DNA of 64,000 nt. It comes from Dermacentor variabilis. Lineage: Eukaryota; Arthropoda; Arachnida; Ixodida; Ixodidae. The notes beneath the pieces are model-generated. The model saw only the letters and a program-made list of their open reading frames with translations, was not told the DNA's origin and did not search any database. Where the stretch lies: contig NC_134568.1 in assembly GCF_050947875.1 (NCBI RefSeq), positions 215,410,148 through 215,474,147 of the forward strand. Direction: 5' to 3'. Shown here in pieces: positions 22,147 to 33,949 of this stretch. The position numbers and the translations under genes were made by a program. Position 1 is the stretch's first letter; each line of letters begins with the position of its first letter.

Positions 22147-22554
22147 AGGCATTCTTCTTCAGCGTGGAAATTATAGACAGGCAACGCCGAGAAGTGTGCG
22201 CGTTCAGAAATGTCCTCTGACTTAAAGATACTGCCGCGATCGTCATTCGTTACACAGCGCATTTATTTACAAAAATTATCTTACCTAAGTACTATCTGCG
22301 ATTGGTCGTCGATGAGCCAATCGCCTCATTATTAAGCTGATGGCTATCATGCCTTGCGCACGGGTGCGCAGCCACATGATATATTTCGTATTTCGTGTGG
22401 TTTCTCTATTTGCCGGGAAATTTAAACGTGCGATGTGAATCTTGCTGAAAGCACTTCATTTTGAGTTATCTTACGATTCTCCACAACCGCCTAACTGACA
22501 TATTAATAATCGAACAACAATTAAGAAATAGTAATTACTTTCAGTTAAGTGATT
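22146..22554. other. No recognisable gene
   Basis: AT-rich sequence without ORFs of note. It may continue the minus-strand repeat that ends at 22677. Confidence 0.35.
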
Positions 22555-22677
22555 GGATGTCAGGGACAAAGCAATTTATGGCGGTGTTTCAACAAGAATC
22601 TGAAGAACATGCACTTGTGGTGACTCGCGTAGAATGATGGGTATTTTTGAAAACTCAGTGCATGATAGCTGGAACAC
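22555..22677 (-). repeat. Dispersed repeat ending GTGTTCCAGC (minus strand)
   Basis: Read on the minus strand, the element starts GTGTTCCAGCTATCATGCAC and continues as a recognisable tick dispersed repeat. It faces a plus-strand relative starting at 22698. The two ends, agctggaacac at 22667-22677 and gtgttccagc at 22698-22707, form an inverted repeat 20 bp apart. Confidence 0.55.
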
Positions 22678-22690
22678 CATGTGTGTATAC

Positions 22691-22879
22691 ATACAGCGTG
22701 TTCCAGCGAATACTTTCAAAAGCTGTTAAATGTTGCCTGTGGCAGATAGCACAATTCTAGTTCATGAGCTGGGGTACTCGAAGAGGCGGCCATTACTTGC
22801 ACAAAAAATTGGAAATGCATAGTCGTCTGAGTAACAAAAATTCACTAATTCAGTTTTTAACTAATTACCTTACGGCCCA
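22691..22879 (+). repeat. Host repeat, left half (split by the 22880-35621 insertion)
   Basis: The sequence from ACAGCGTGTTCCAGC to ctaattaccttacggccca matches, from memory, the first half of a common tick repeat whose next bases would be catattgcaattt. Those bases appear at 35622. The repeat class is unresolved; no transposase is seen. Confidence 0.6.
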
Positions 22880-22892
22880 CCCTTACAAAAAT

Positions 22893-23830
22893 TTTTATAG
22901 AAAGTCCATAGACAGTCTATAGACATTTGTCTATGAAGTCTATAGACTGTCTATAGACATTTCTTTAGACTAGTCTATAGACAGTCTATAGATTTATGGC
23001 CATACACTTTTTATAGACTAGTCTATAAAAAGTCTGAGTCTATAGACTGTCTATAGACATTTCTTTAGACTAGTCTATAGACAGTCTATAGACTTATGGC
23101 CATACACTTTTTATAGACTAGTCTATAAAAAGTCTGAGTCTATAGACTGTCTATACACAGTCTATAGACAGTCTATAGACTTATGGCCATACTTTTTATA
23201 GACTAGTCTATAAAAAGTCTGAGTCTATAGATTGTCTATAGACTGTCTATAGACTTATGGCCATACACTTTTTATAGACTAGTCTATAAGAAGTCTGAGT
23301 CTATAGACTGTCTATAGACGGTCTATAGACTTATGGCCATACACTTTTTATAGACTAGTCTATAAAAAGTCTGAGTCTATAGACTGTCTATACACTGCCT
23401 ATAGACAGTCTAGAGACTTATGGCCATACACTTTTTATAGACTAGTCTATAAGAAGTCTGAGTCTATAGACTGTCTATGGACAAGTGTATAGGCTTACAG
23501 TTCTACTTTTGTAGACTGAAGTCTATAGAATGTCTACAGATGAGATTTGTCCGTAGACATTTTATACACTTCAGTCTACAAAAGTAGAACTATATATACA
23601 GTTCTACTTTTGTAGACTGAAGTCTATGGAATGTCTATATACAAATGTATATAGATAGTCTATAGACATTCTATAGACTTCAGTCTACAAAAACAGAACT
23701 TTATAGTCCGATACACTTTTTTCTATGACATTCTGCAGACATTTGTTAACAAATATGAATTTTTTTTTTAATCTATAGGCACTCTATATACACAGACATC
23801 TTATAGACAAGTCTACAAAGAGTGTATAAG
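22893..23830. repeat. Left GTCTATAGAC array
   Basis: Tandem units contain the landmark ttatggccatacac at 22994, 23094, 23181 (shortened), 23255, 23331 and 23418, which gives spacings of 100, 87, 74, 76 and 87 bp. Three of the spacings step by 13 bp. Each unit contains several GTCTATAGAC palindromes and an ACTAGTCTATAAAAAGTC block. Beyond 23480 the array decays and includes an inverted pair built from gttctacttttgtagactg and its complement (about 23498-23697). Confidence 0.9.
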
Positions 23831-26800
23831 GCCATAACACCATAGCGGCTATCTACAAGTTAGTTTACATTTTTGTTTACATGCGGTAGCAAAAAGTTTT
23901 GAATGTATTTATGCATGTGCGCCTGTTCCTTTTCATCTGCACTTATGCATTACCGTTAGTAGATTAATAATGCTTCTGAACCAGCTGTACTTTCATATAT
24001 GTTGCACAAACAGAAAGAATTTATATAGTGCTGAATCATGCAGTGCGAAAAATAAAACAAATGCGCCAGCAATGCATTCACCGTTTTTATTGCTCGATAT
24101 GATAGATGAATTCCTTAAATTCATGTCGTATGCTATTATGGAAACAGATTAAATATTTACACTACTCCTTGGCAAGCATGGTCGCCAGGCTGGCCTTGAC
24201 CTTTGTGTCATTAGTCCCAAAGGTGCTGCAGGTGTATGCTGCAAATAAGTAGATGCAGCAATATGAGGCAAAAATAACAAGTGTATATTTTTTGTGTGTT
24301 CATTAAGCAGCTTAATATATTTGCTCAAACCATCGAAGTCAATACTTAATGCGGTTTAACTATGACTAATGGCTGCTTGTCAATACAAATCAGCACCTTT
24401 ATAGAATGTTTTATTGCATGGTATGGTGAACAATTAAACAGTCACAACTGCTGCTCGTGCCAGCAACAGTATGTTCCCTTTTATGACACGTTCATATATG
24501 ATGCATTATTGTACTTATCCCAAATGGTCTCTATATTTATTGCTGAAACGTTACCCAGTTGGGCTGTCTGTACATTTTTTTTGGCTGGTAGTTAAGTATG
24601 CCCGTGCAGAGGGATATTTTCAGAAGACGTGACTGGAATATTCACAGTATCATGCCTAAGATTGTAATTTATTTTGCTTAATACACATTTAAATGTCTTT
24701 CTCATACTTTTAAATGAATGGGTGATTGGCCATAACTTCAACGGAAGGCAGATGGGCTGATTGTATCGATATGGTCACTTAATTTGTTACAGGTAATGAG
24801 GCCTCTTGGGCGTGCTAACAGGTTTCCAAGTTAGGTATACCACATGAGCACCCGAAATACCACACGAGCACTTTGTGTCATGGCACGACAGATATGCACC
24901 TCCTAGGAAACAGAACTGATAGTATAGTTCGAATGAATTCTGTTACAGTAAATTATTTAAGGTGCTTTGAAAGATGAAAATTTTTTCTAGGCTATCGAGG
25001 TTCAGGACGTTTAGTTAACGCAAAAAAACACATATTGAGTAAGAAATGCCTTGTCAGTAAGCTTGACTTTCTTTTATTTTTCAATAAATGGAACCAATTT
25101 CCTTCAATTTTTATCAGGTGAAACGTTTTAAAAATATATTTAACTCAGAGATTCTCTGGAAACTTTGTATGACATATAACAAGACAGCATACCTATGTGG
25201 CCATTTTAAAATTTCCCGATCTTTTTCCAAGCCTTCCCTGGCTGTTCTCATGAAAATTTTCTGGCAATCTATGACGCCTGCAGCTTAAGTGCAATAAAAA
25301 AAATATTGTGGTTTAATGCTTGCCAAGTACTGCCAGTTCATAATATTTAGATAAAACGAATAACACGTCAGTCACTTGACATGCAGTGTTAGATTCAACT
25401 GACTTGAATCCCTTGATTAATAAAGCTGACAAGGGCTTCGGCAGGTTCGTAATTCATGGCCACACGAGTACAGCACGGAAGACACAGAGACACACGTAAA
25501 GCAAATGCAACAATGTGAGGAAAAACTATACAATGAGTTATACAATTAGTTATTTTTACGCTTCAGTAGTAGTTTTCAATATAATTTGCTCTCATCACTT
25601 ATGCCTCTAGTTAACTTTGTTTACCTCTGACTAAAGACTACATGGGAATATTAATCAGTACCATTATGATGTTTCGTTATACTACAGCATGATAAGCAGT
25701 TAGACAACCGTAATGGTCGCCGGTGCCAGCAACGGTACGTTTCGTTTTAGGACAGGTTCATGTGACACACAGTGTACTTATAAAAATAAAAGAAATGCGA
25801 GAATCCCAAACGATTCCTATAATAATACTTGTTGAAACAAAGATACCCGGCTGGACTGTGCACATTTTTCAGGTGTTAATACAATATGCCCGTGCCGAAC
25901 GAACATGCTCAGCATACTGACTGCAGTTTTGAACAATCACGTTATGATTTGCAATTTACTTCCGCTTAGAACAGTCTGCAATGTCTCTTTTCTCATACTT
26001 CGAGATGAATACATTTGCCACACTTTCATAGAATGCACATGAATGGGGGCGTACTGATCAGGTTACTTATCAACTAAAACATGTTACGATCTCTTAGGTG
26101 TGTTGATAAGGGTAGAACAAATGCAATGCCCACTGAATTATTTGAATAATCTGTGCGTTATCTACTTAGAAAAGACCACCAAATTGATAATCTGGCTCTT
26201 TTTTTCTTTTGTACAGCGCATATTGTATGCAGTCTGTCCAAGACGACGGCGCTACATGCAACAGTAATGAAAACCGGAACACTTATTACGCACGACAATG
26301 GCTTCATACCATGCACGATTAGCACAATGCGAATCTGCGCCAGCAGCTGCCTTGTGATTAAGAGCACGTAAACTACAGAACGCCGAAGCATCGGAAGCCG
26401 CTTAACGCTTTTCATATAGCTCGAAAGATAACTTCTGCTGCTAAATTGTTTAAAAAAGAGACAAAAAACAAATCTTCCAACTACCGTCAAACGCAATGCC
26501 TTCAGTTTGAAACGTGTAAAGGTGTTCCCGGAGCGACTAATTTATTGTTCTCTAATTTTTTCGGCTAAGTTGCGGAGCTGCAAGTGACTAAGCTTATCGC
26601 AGGTTTCATGCTCCAAAAGCGTTTGTGGTTGCATATAAATAGATTGGGTGAATCTAGAGATTTCTACTAGATATTTCTTCAAGTCTCGTGTTTTGCTTGC
26701 TGTAACTTCCCAAAATTATTTAGATTGGTTGCCAGGAACCTTAAAAATACTGCTACTTTTAAACTATGCGAAAACGGCAGCGCACACACTGCTGATGCAT

Positions 26801-27153
26801 GCCCCGCAAACACGGCCTTTCATCCTAGTACGCTAGCAGTTATTCAACTATGCCTGTCTGTTTGAAAATTCTTGATGCTAACACAATTTCGAGATATATG
26901 CGTAAAGCGTGTCACGAGAATTTCGCTACACATACGGTGCAGCATTCATCGCGGCCGGATCAAGCGCCACTAAATGAGATCTACCACACTGGCTGCCCAA
27001 CACACACAATCCGCTTAGTGGTAGCTCAGTATCAAGTTAAAACATGGTGTACTTCCTTTTTTACGCACCTGAGCTATAATGATAAAATCAACAAGCACGA
27101 GCGATCGCTCGCCGTAAAACATTCCGTATAGTAGAAGCGAGAACAGGAGCGCG
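23831..27153. other. Left interior of giant element; no recognisable gene; ancient internal duplication
   Basis: AT-rich DNA without a recognisable protein. Two stretches, about 24230-24830 and 25490-26100, are diverged copies about 1,266 bp apart. Shared blocks include gatgcagcaatatgaggcaaaa against aatgcaacaatgtgaggaaaaa, gtgccagcaac(a/g)gta, and tatgcccgtgc. Neither copy keeps an open frame. Confidence 0.5.
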
Positions 27154-27368
27154 TTAAGCCTGTTTCACATGATGCGATTTTCGTCGCACCGGAAGTGCGA
27201 TTTCCGTCGTTTGCGATGAAAATCGCAGTCGCAGTGCCGACCCCCCGATTTTCGGCTGCGACCAACCGGTTGGTCGCACAGTCGCACCGTCGCACCGATC
27301 GCTGCGATTTTCCGTCGAAATTGCGCGGAGAGCTGTCAACGGAGCTATTTCGCCGGTTTATTTTGGAA

Positions 27369-27430
27369 AATGGCGTCTCGCACGACAAGTGCAATGCGCG
27401 GAGACGTGGATCGTCGAATTCGGTACGTAC
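27369..27430 (+). CDS. Possible first exon of a transposon protein (weak)
   Basis: Some 200 bp inside the left terminus an ATG sits in a good context (gaaaATGGCG, ATG at 27370) and encodes MASRTTSAMRGDVDRRIR. It then meets a strong donor-like GTACGTAC. Position and context fit a 5' exon of the element gene, but I find no matching downstream exon. The frame also stays open to 27561 without splicing. The family is not recognised. Confidence 0.2.
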
Positions 27431-27561
27431 GCGAAGAAAGAATAAAAAACTTGTACCGCAGATTGCATTCTCCGATTTCTATGCGTTTGTTGACACACTA
27501 CACAGCAAATGCAGTGCATTTTCACGTTTGCTTCGTACGCCTTGCGAGTTGTCAGTGCTAG

Positions 27562-29215
27562 GAGGTGTTCGATCCCCAGCAGACGACGAGGTCGTCACAA
27601 TTTTCTTTTGCTGAGTAGCATGCAGAAATCGCGCTTACGGAGCAGCTTGAATTATTTCAACCTTGGCAAGGGCAAATGACAAGACAGCAAAGTACCCGAA
27701 GTTTCAACGTTGCGCTGAACGCGGTACCGTTCAGTTGCATTTTCTTGTCGGTTTTCAAGCATGAATTTCCCGATGCATCTTGAAAGCTTATCTTAATTGC
27801 CTCTTATTAAATTTGACAGAGCGAAAGTGTAGGCTATCGTAATGAATTTGCTACGTTAGCATTAAATCCGTGGCTTGAATAAAACATGACATGCACGTTA
27901 AGTTGCACCTCTTCTCTGGATAATTTTTTTTTTCTTGCACAGAAACCAATAAACATTGACTATGTTGCGGACTTTGTATCCTTACTGCATCTGTGTGAAC
28001 ACTTGCTCTGCAAGGTAATTAACTGTACAGCTAGTAGATTAAGTAAATTGCTTGCTATAGTGGCACAGCGACAACGTACCCTCCTGCACAATCATATAGA
28101 ACTCGTGCAACAATGCGAAAAGTAGGCAAACGGCCTGTTCTTGTGGGGATAAAACAGTATAAAACGACACGCTGAAGAAAAGTAAATCAAAACTGTGCAG
28201 TGAAGTCAGCCAGTACAAGCAGTTCTTGCACGTTCACGGCTGATTAAGTGTGCAGAAACATTCATGCCTTACATGTTTCTAGTAAGTTTCTAATAAGTTT
28301 GTGATCACATATATTAGTGTGTAAAACCATATAATGATATCGGCTGCGATTACTATCTTTATAAGTAATTAAATACCATGCTACTTGCAAGAACATATAT
28401 AACCCGAGGATTTTAGAACAAATTTCTGCATTTCAATTATGCACAATATGTGGTTTATTCAATAAAAGAACACAAACTGGGCTTTTTTGCAATGACAAAC
28501 TTATTGCAAACTTTACTTACATACAGGCAAGAAAAAAAATTATCGACAGAAATATTGTTCTTCAATTTGTTCACCTGCCACTGTGGCTATAGCATTCTGC
28601 TGCTAACACAAGGCGAGGGGTTGTTTTGCCAGCCATGGAAGTCGCATTTCGATGGGAGTCATAGGTGATAAAAAAAGCTCTTGCACTTAGACTTAGTTCA
28701 TCACCTTTTATTGAACCCTTACACCTCAAAATACTATTGCATAGGGGGCATGCTTATGCAAAATCTAACACCAATAGAAAGCAAAGGGCAGAATTGTAAA
28801 ACAACCATGTTTCGTGATAATTCAAGTGTGTAAATATTCATTGCATCAATATGTATTGTTCAACAGCACTGCACAAATAAGCATGATCAGGTATAGCAAG
28901 TACTCTGTCAGGAAGCTGGTTCTACAGATGTATAATGTCAAGGCATGAATGCTCATACTACATATATGTCGCACACATAGCACAAAGAAAACCTTTTTCA
29001 AGAGTTGTCCCTTCTGGCAGATATGAGTGGGCCATAAGCAGCAGAAACTTTATTGCAGGACATTGTGTAATACCGCTTATGAAAGAATTGAGAGTGAAGA
29101 GGCTTTTAACAGCAGTACCTCATGCTGCTCTAATAAGAGGAATGATGAGCAAAAACATTTCTGGTAGAGCACTTAAACGGTAACTTTCTGAAAGGCAGAA
29201 AATTCCAGGTGAAAG
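27562..29215. other. No recognisable gene (interior of 5.1-kb element)
   Basis: AT-rich. A possible small exon, bounded by a pyrimidine tract plus CACAG at 27925-27943 and by CTGCAAGGTAATT at 28010-28022, is not supported by any family match. A frame at 28935-29183 is open for 82 codons without a recognisable domain. Confidence 0.35.
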
Positions 29216-29219
29216 TTGG

Positions 29220-30390
29220 AGGTACGTTTGGCCCACACACACCAACAACACGGGCATACTACAAGAAACACTACAGCCTATGGTGTATTACAGTCTATGG
29301 GAAAGCTATCTTATACAGAAATCAAGAATGATGCAACAAGCCCTCGACAACACTGCAAACTTTCTTGGCCAGTCTGGCCTCTCGCTTTCTGATAAGTCAG
29401 CTCATATCAACGTCGGAAAAAAAAGAAAAACTGGAATCAAGAACTACCCCAGATTGCACATTGTGATCCACATAGCTGGACAAATATGCCCACAAGTCAA
29501 CATCCACAAATCCTCAGCTAGTGTAAGCCCATGACGGCAGAGCCAGCACGTGGATGAAACAATTATGCAATGCCTGGACGCAACTTCCACACCTGGTGAA
29601 AAGAATAATCTCGAAATAATGGGGGTGGACAAGTGGATACTATAGAAAATCGCAGATGCTGTGCTTGTGTCCAAGGTATGGTACGGTATGAATTACCAGC
29701 AGCACACAAAAAAGACAACTCATCGAATACAGGCATCGGGTAGTAATAACAGGTCTTTCCAACTTTACCATGCTTGAAGACCTCTATGAGAAAGAGCTAA
29801 CGAACAAGCACCTAGACAGTAGAGTTGCAGCCTGCAGCACAAATTCTTTGTCTCAAGAGCTCAGAACCTCGTCCCAAGATACTATGCCAGCTAGCATATG
29901 AGATGCAAAGACGACTACCCCTCCCTTCAGAAACACAACCTCGGGAGTGCCTGAACTTGAAACACAACAGGCCCATACCGTGGAATATGGGGGCAAACAA
30001 TTAGGCCAGGAGACTATATGCAACTGCCAAACACACAGAGGAGGTTGCAAATCATGAAGCTGCAAGCAAACATAAGGCACATATGGCATGGCAATAGCAG
30101 TGTAACAGTAGTATGACACTACATAAAGCTAAACCCCATATAAGTGAGTACCATTCCAGGTCATCCTACACCTAGAAAAGCTGAACTGAAAGATATCAAA
30201 GCAGCACTTGTAGTGCAGATTACACCTTGCACAACACCCTGCATGGATTGACCAGAAACTATTTGGGCCTGCACATCACACAAGATTGTCAGGAAAATCA
30301 GGAGATTGACACGTGACTTGCAAGCACATGGCCAGAAATTAAATTACAGGATACATAGCCGTGCAGATATTCCAGGACACAAGCGGGCTT
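29220..30390 (+). pseudogene. Decayed LINE RT-RNase H fragment
   Basis: Pieces of a CR1/I-like LINE ORF2 are readable in changing frames: MMQQALDNTANFLGQSGLSL with a following Lys/Arg block (RT thumb region), VLVSKVWYGMNYQQ, VVITGLSNFTMLEDLYEK, and LNLKHNRPIPWNMGAN. Their order and spacing match the region between the RT palm and RNase H of tick LINEs. Multiple stops and frameshifts make it clearly non-functional. It lies inside the 5.1-kb TIR element, so it inserted after that element did, or was carried with it. Confidence 0.75.
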
Positions 30391-30440
30391 ATAAGCCCGA
30401 CATAATAACTGAAAACTAGATGAGTTTCTGTGTATTCATT

Positions 30441-30540
30441 ATTAACTAAAGTGCAACAGATTGACAACAGACAAGAACGAAGCGCTCTGTGTGTTCACTT
30501 CGTTCCTGTCCATCGTATTTCTGTTGCACTATAGTTAATT
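30441..30540. repeat. Foldback hairpin, about 100 bp
   Basis: The outer arms attaactaaagtgcaacaga (30441-30460) and its complement (30520-30539) match at 19 of 20 positions. The inner arms gacaagaacgaag and cttcgttcctgtc match at 12 of 13. The loop is about 16 nt, around gcgctctgtgtg. Confidence 0.9.
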
Positions 30541-30544
30541 ACTA

Positions 30545-32090
30545 TAGATTGTAACACCAGAACTTGATACAAACATGCACACTATAGGATGCAGACAAAT
30601 GCTCAGGACAAACTCCAGAATGTTTGCATCCTGGTACTTATGAAAGTGAACGGTTTCATTCCATGGCTGTCAATGAGACGGAGAGAGAAAACTTGATTGT
30701 GTTCGTGGAATAAGAATGCATTGATAAGCTTAGACATATAGTCATTGCTTAACACTTTCGAAATGAATAATTATAGCTTGCTATCGACATTGAAGCAGCC
30801 TTTCGACAGCAAGAAAAGGAATCAGTTTTTCCAGCTCTGAACATTGAATTGCAGGAAATGCAAGCAGACACAAAATTCTGCCAATATAATCTGTTTAGGA
30901 ATACCAAATTGGAACAAACATTGAGGCTTGCATTTGTACTTCCTCTGGCTGAGCAATGTAGTTTGAAATGACTCCCATAAGCATGTCGTAACAATGTTGA
31001 TCTAATACAGGTTAAATGCATGACTAGCTAACACGCCCTTACCTACGCTCTTTCTAGCTTAAGAAATCTGGAAGATTGCTATAAATTACAGTGAAGAAAC
31101 TATAATATCTAATAACATTAATAATATAATAATAATATTTATTTCCACAGAACAGGCTAACCGTGAGAGGCGTGCGAGGCTGAGCAGAAAGCTGAAAAAT
31201 TCTACGGCAAGTGCGCCTGTCGTGGGCCTACGATCCTGCATTATGAATAACGCGTACTGATATGGTCTTCTTGTTAGAAGTTCCGAGTATACTACCAGCG
31301 CGAGACACGGGACAAGTGGACGAGAAGCGTGTCTTTTAGAATGCTATGTTACAACGTACAGGTTTCTACAAAAGTGACGGTAACTGCTCGAAACATTTGA
31401 TGCGTCGGCTTTTGCGCCTTTAGAAATATTTATAGAGGGCTCCCATATTCGCAGCGCAAGCACGGCGATGGACGAACCAGGCTAGCGCTAAGGTTGAATT
31501 TCACAACACAATTTTCATTCCACGTCGTAATCACACAGATCGTTTGAGGCTTCGTTCAGGGGCACACGCGGGCGTTCGGGTTGGTGCTTCTTGATGCGTT
31601 TGGCGTAAGAATATGGCTAGGAGCAGGCACCACATATGCGCAATGACGGGCAATACACACGCATCATTTCTCCAGAAGCTGACGCCTAGCACGGGTAGCG
31701 CGAGGATCTTGTTGGGCTGACACAACTTCGTGGCAGCCGAATTCCGAATACTGCATATACGGTGAGGGCAGCTATATGAACTTGTCGATAGGCCGGCCAT
31801 CTTGTAGATTGTTGTAGCGCAGGCAAAACGAAACGGTCATAGAAGGTAGATAAGACAACACACAGCGCTGAACCACAGAATAAAAAATCGCTGAACCACC
31901 TGCAAACAGCTGTTTACGTGCGCGATGTCGCACTGAACTACAGAAACCGCCGTCGCGCACTCCCAAGACAAATCTTAACTAACGGTTTTAAATTAGTAAA
32001 CGTACATATTATCTGCTTCTAATCAAGATAAGTCAATAATATTAGAGTGTAAACATTTTATTCACTACAATAAAGTAATTATGCAGCGTG
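30545..32090. other. No recognisable gene (interior of 5.1-kb element)
   Basis: An imperfect (TAA)n run lies at 31112-31140. On the minus strand an ATG in good context (caagATGGCC, about 31800) opens an 89-codon frame to 31531 near the right terminus. It is a possible exon of the element gene but not a recognised protein. Confidence 0.3.
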
Positions 32091-32246
32091 TGCCACGAAA
32101 CCTGGCAGTAAGCAACCCTGGGCGTCGCACCAGTCGCATTGTTGAAATCGCAATCATGTGAAATGAGCCCTCTAAAAATCGCATTGCGACGCGTGCGACA
32201 GCACCGATTTTCGTCGTTGCAGTCGCAGCATGTGAAACAGGCTTTA

Positions 32247-33580
32247 TCAAACCATGTCAACGACAAACCGACACTATACCCGAGTCGCCTGCGCTACGTG
32301 CAGCCGGTTCGCGCTACGAAATGCGCTCACATAATCATGAGGTATTGACGCAAAACGTCTTTGATAAAGCTTACCATTCAATGTAGTTGACTTGTGATGC
32401 CACAAAGAAGACACGCATACACAGACACCAACGTTCAGGGAGACACCGCACACCGGCACAACCGTTTACGTGCCTGGCGCGCTCGTTGAGACGGCGCACC
32501 GCCGCGCATGCGCAAGAACTCCGAGCATGCGCAGGAGCTCCGCGCGGAGGGCGTGCGCGCTCGGAGGAGTGTGAGCGCCTTTTCCTCCTTCATTTTTTTC
32601 TTTGTCTCTTTCTCTCTCTCTGATGCGCCATGCGCGCCGGAACGGGTGGCTTTTCTTTTCCGTTATGCATTTTTTTCGTGGACGAAGGATATGCGCTGGC
32701 AGGTTGTAAGACAAACGCTGTGGGCTATCGTATCAGACTGGAACGCTAACATGAATGCGCTGTTTGTAAAAGCCGTTACGGTGCCCTTCAGACGTTTTAG
32801 ACGCATTATTGCCAGCGTCGATGAGTAATACAGCGTATTTGTAGCATATCGTCCAGCGTACCGCTAAATGTGATGCCCGCACGCGTATGTTAGTGCTAAT
32901 TTTCTGTTCCGATGATAGGTCAAAGCAATCAGTACAGCATTGAGGTACTCATATGCGTGGCTGCGCAGGCATACCGCCGGCGAAATACTGGGTGGGCTCA
33001 GAGAATTTGGCACCTATTTTAAGTGAATGAGAAACGTTGATGAGTTTATAGTGCAGGATATTAGGCAACAAAAGTGGCCCGATGTTAGTGACGCAGCCGA
33101 GATATGAAGACAGTGTGAAAAGTATCCGAGAATCGGACGACACACAACGCGAACACCACATGCGCGACATCGGTTCATGGCACATTCACAAAGTCCGCGT
33201 TGTCAGCTACAAACATTACGAGTGTCTTTGCTGTTAGCTTGATGCCTGTTTCGAATCCACTTGTATCTGAAGCTGGCGTTCATAACATATATTTTAACAA
33301 TTGGATCGGCGTTTTGCTTCCGTTATTCTACTGCCGCAAAAGTGATGCGACAACTGTGAAGACTGTCTTGGGATTGCCGAGAGTGACTACGTAGATCATA
33401 TGTGGTCAACAAATGCGGAGGTATACACTATGTGTATACTAAAGTCTACAAATAGGCTCTATAGCAATCTCAGCAGTATACAACTTTAGTGGCTTATATC
33501 AAATGCAGCTATGTATTATCCACCGGTACCTGCGCTTGGTTACAGCGTACACGGGTTGGGCCCAGATTAACGATGTTTGT
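32247..33580. other. Right interior of giant element; no recognisable gene
   Basis: A GC-richer patch at 32460-32570 has a repeated gcatgcgca(a/g)gaactccg motif. A weak run of tatac/ctatag words at 33415-33480 may be stray array units. Confidence 0.4.
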
Positions 33581-33604
33581 CTATTGTTAATCTATAGACA
33601 TGCA

Positions 33605-33945
33605 AGACCACGACAACTCAGAGGTGGTGAATTCACCACCTGGTCTGCGGGCTTTCGCCACTTATTCACCCCCTTTGCCACATCTTCACCATCTGACCTT
33701 CACCACCTGGTCTTCGCGAAGTGTACGTCCGGGAAGCAGCCAGGTTTAGGGCCTTCGGGTGCCTGGAAGACCTTGGTGACTCGGACGGTGCCTGCTCCGC
33801 CGCGATCCTCGTTCGGTGCAGCTGCACCGAACGCAGAATAGCAGTCTGCACGGTTTGCCCGCCGCGCCAGGGTTGCGGTGCCGTCGTGCATGAACCAGTG
33901 CCATATCATCGCGTTCGCAGAGGGCGGAGGGTATGGGAACTCGGA
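33605..33945. repeat. GC-rich palindrome island
   Basis: This 340-bp GC-rich block interrupts AT-rich array-like DNA (ctattgttaatctatagacat on one side, tatcgactttcttctatag on the other). It contains a 20-bp perfect palindrome around the EcoRI-like GAATTC at 33622-33641, a 24-bp perfect palindrome with half-site CGTTCGGTGCAG at 33810-33833, and repeats of caccacctggtct. It could be an inserted regulatory or replication module, or part of another repeat. Confidence 0.7.
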
Positions 33946-33949
33946 ATTA

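Larger units (their letters stand above)
27157..32243. mobile_element. PIF/Harbinger-like TIR element, 5.1 kb, nested in the giant element
   Basis: The left end AGCCTGTTTCACATGATGCGA-type and the right end (same sequence in reverse complement, with one change) form inverted termini of about 21 bp. Both are flanked by TTA (27154-27156 and 32244-32246), the 3-bp target duplication typical of the PIF/Harbinger superfamily. The first and last 150 bp are packed with TGCGA/TCGCA words, which look like transposase-binding subterminal motifs. I found no DDE transposase. The interior holds a decayed LINE and a foldback. Confidence 0.7.
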
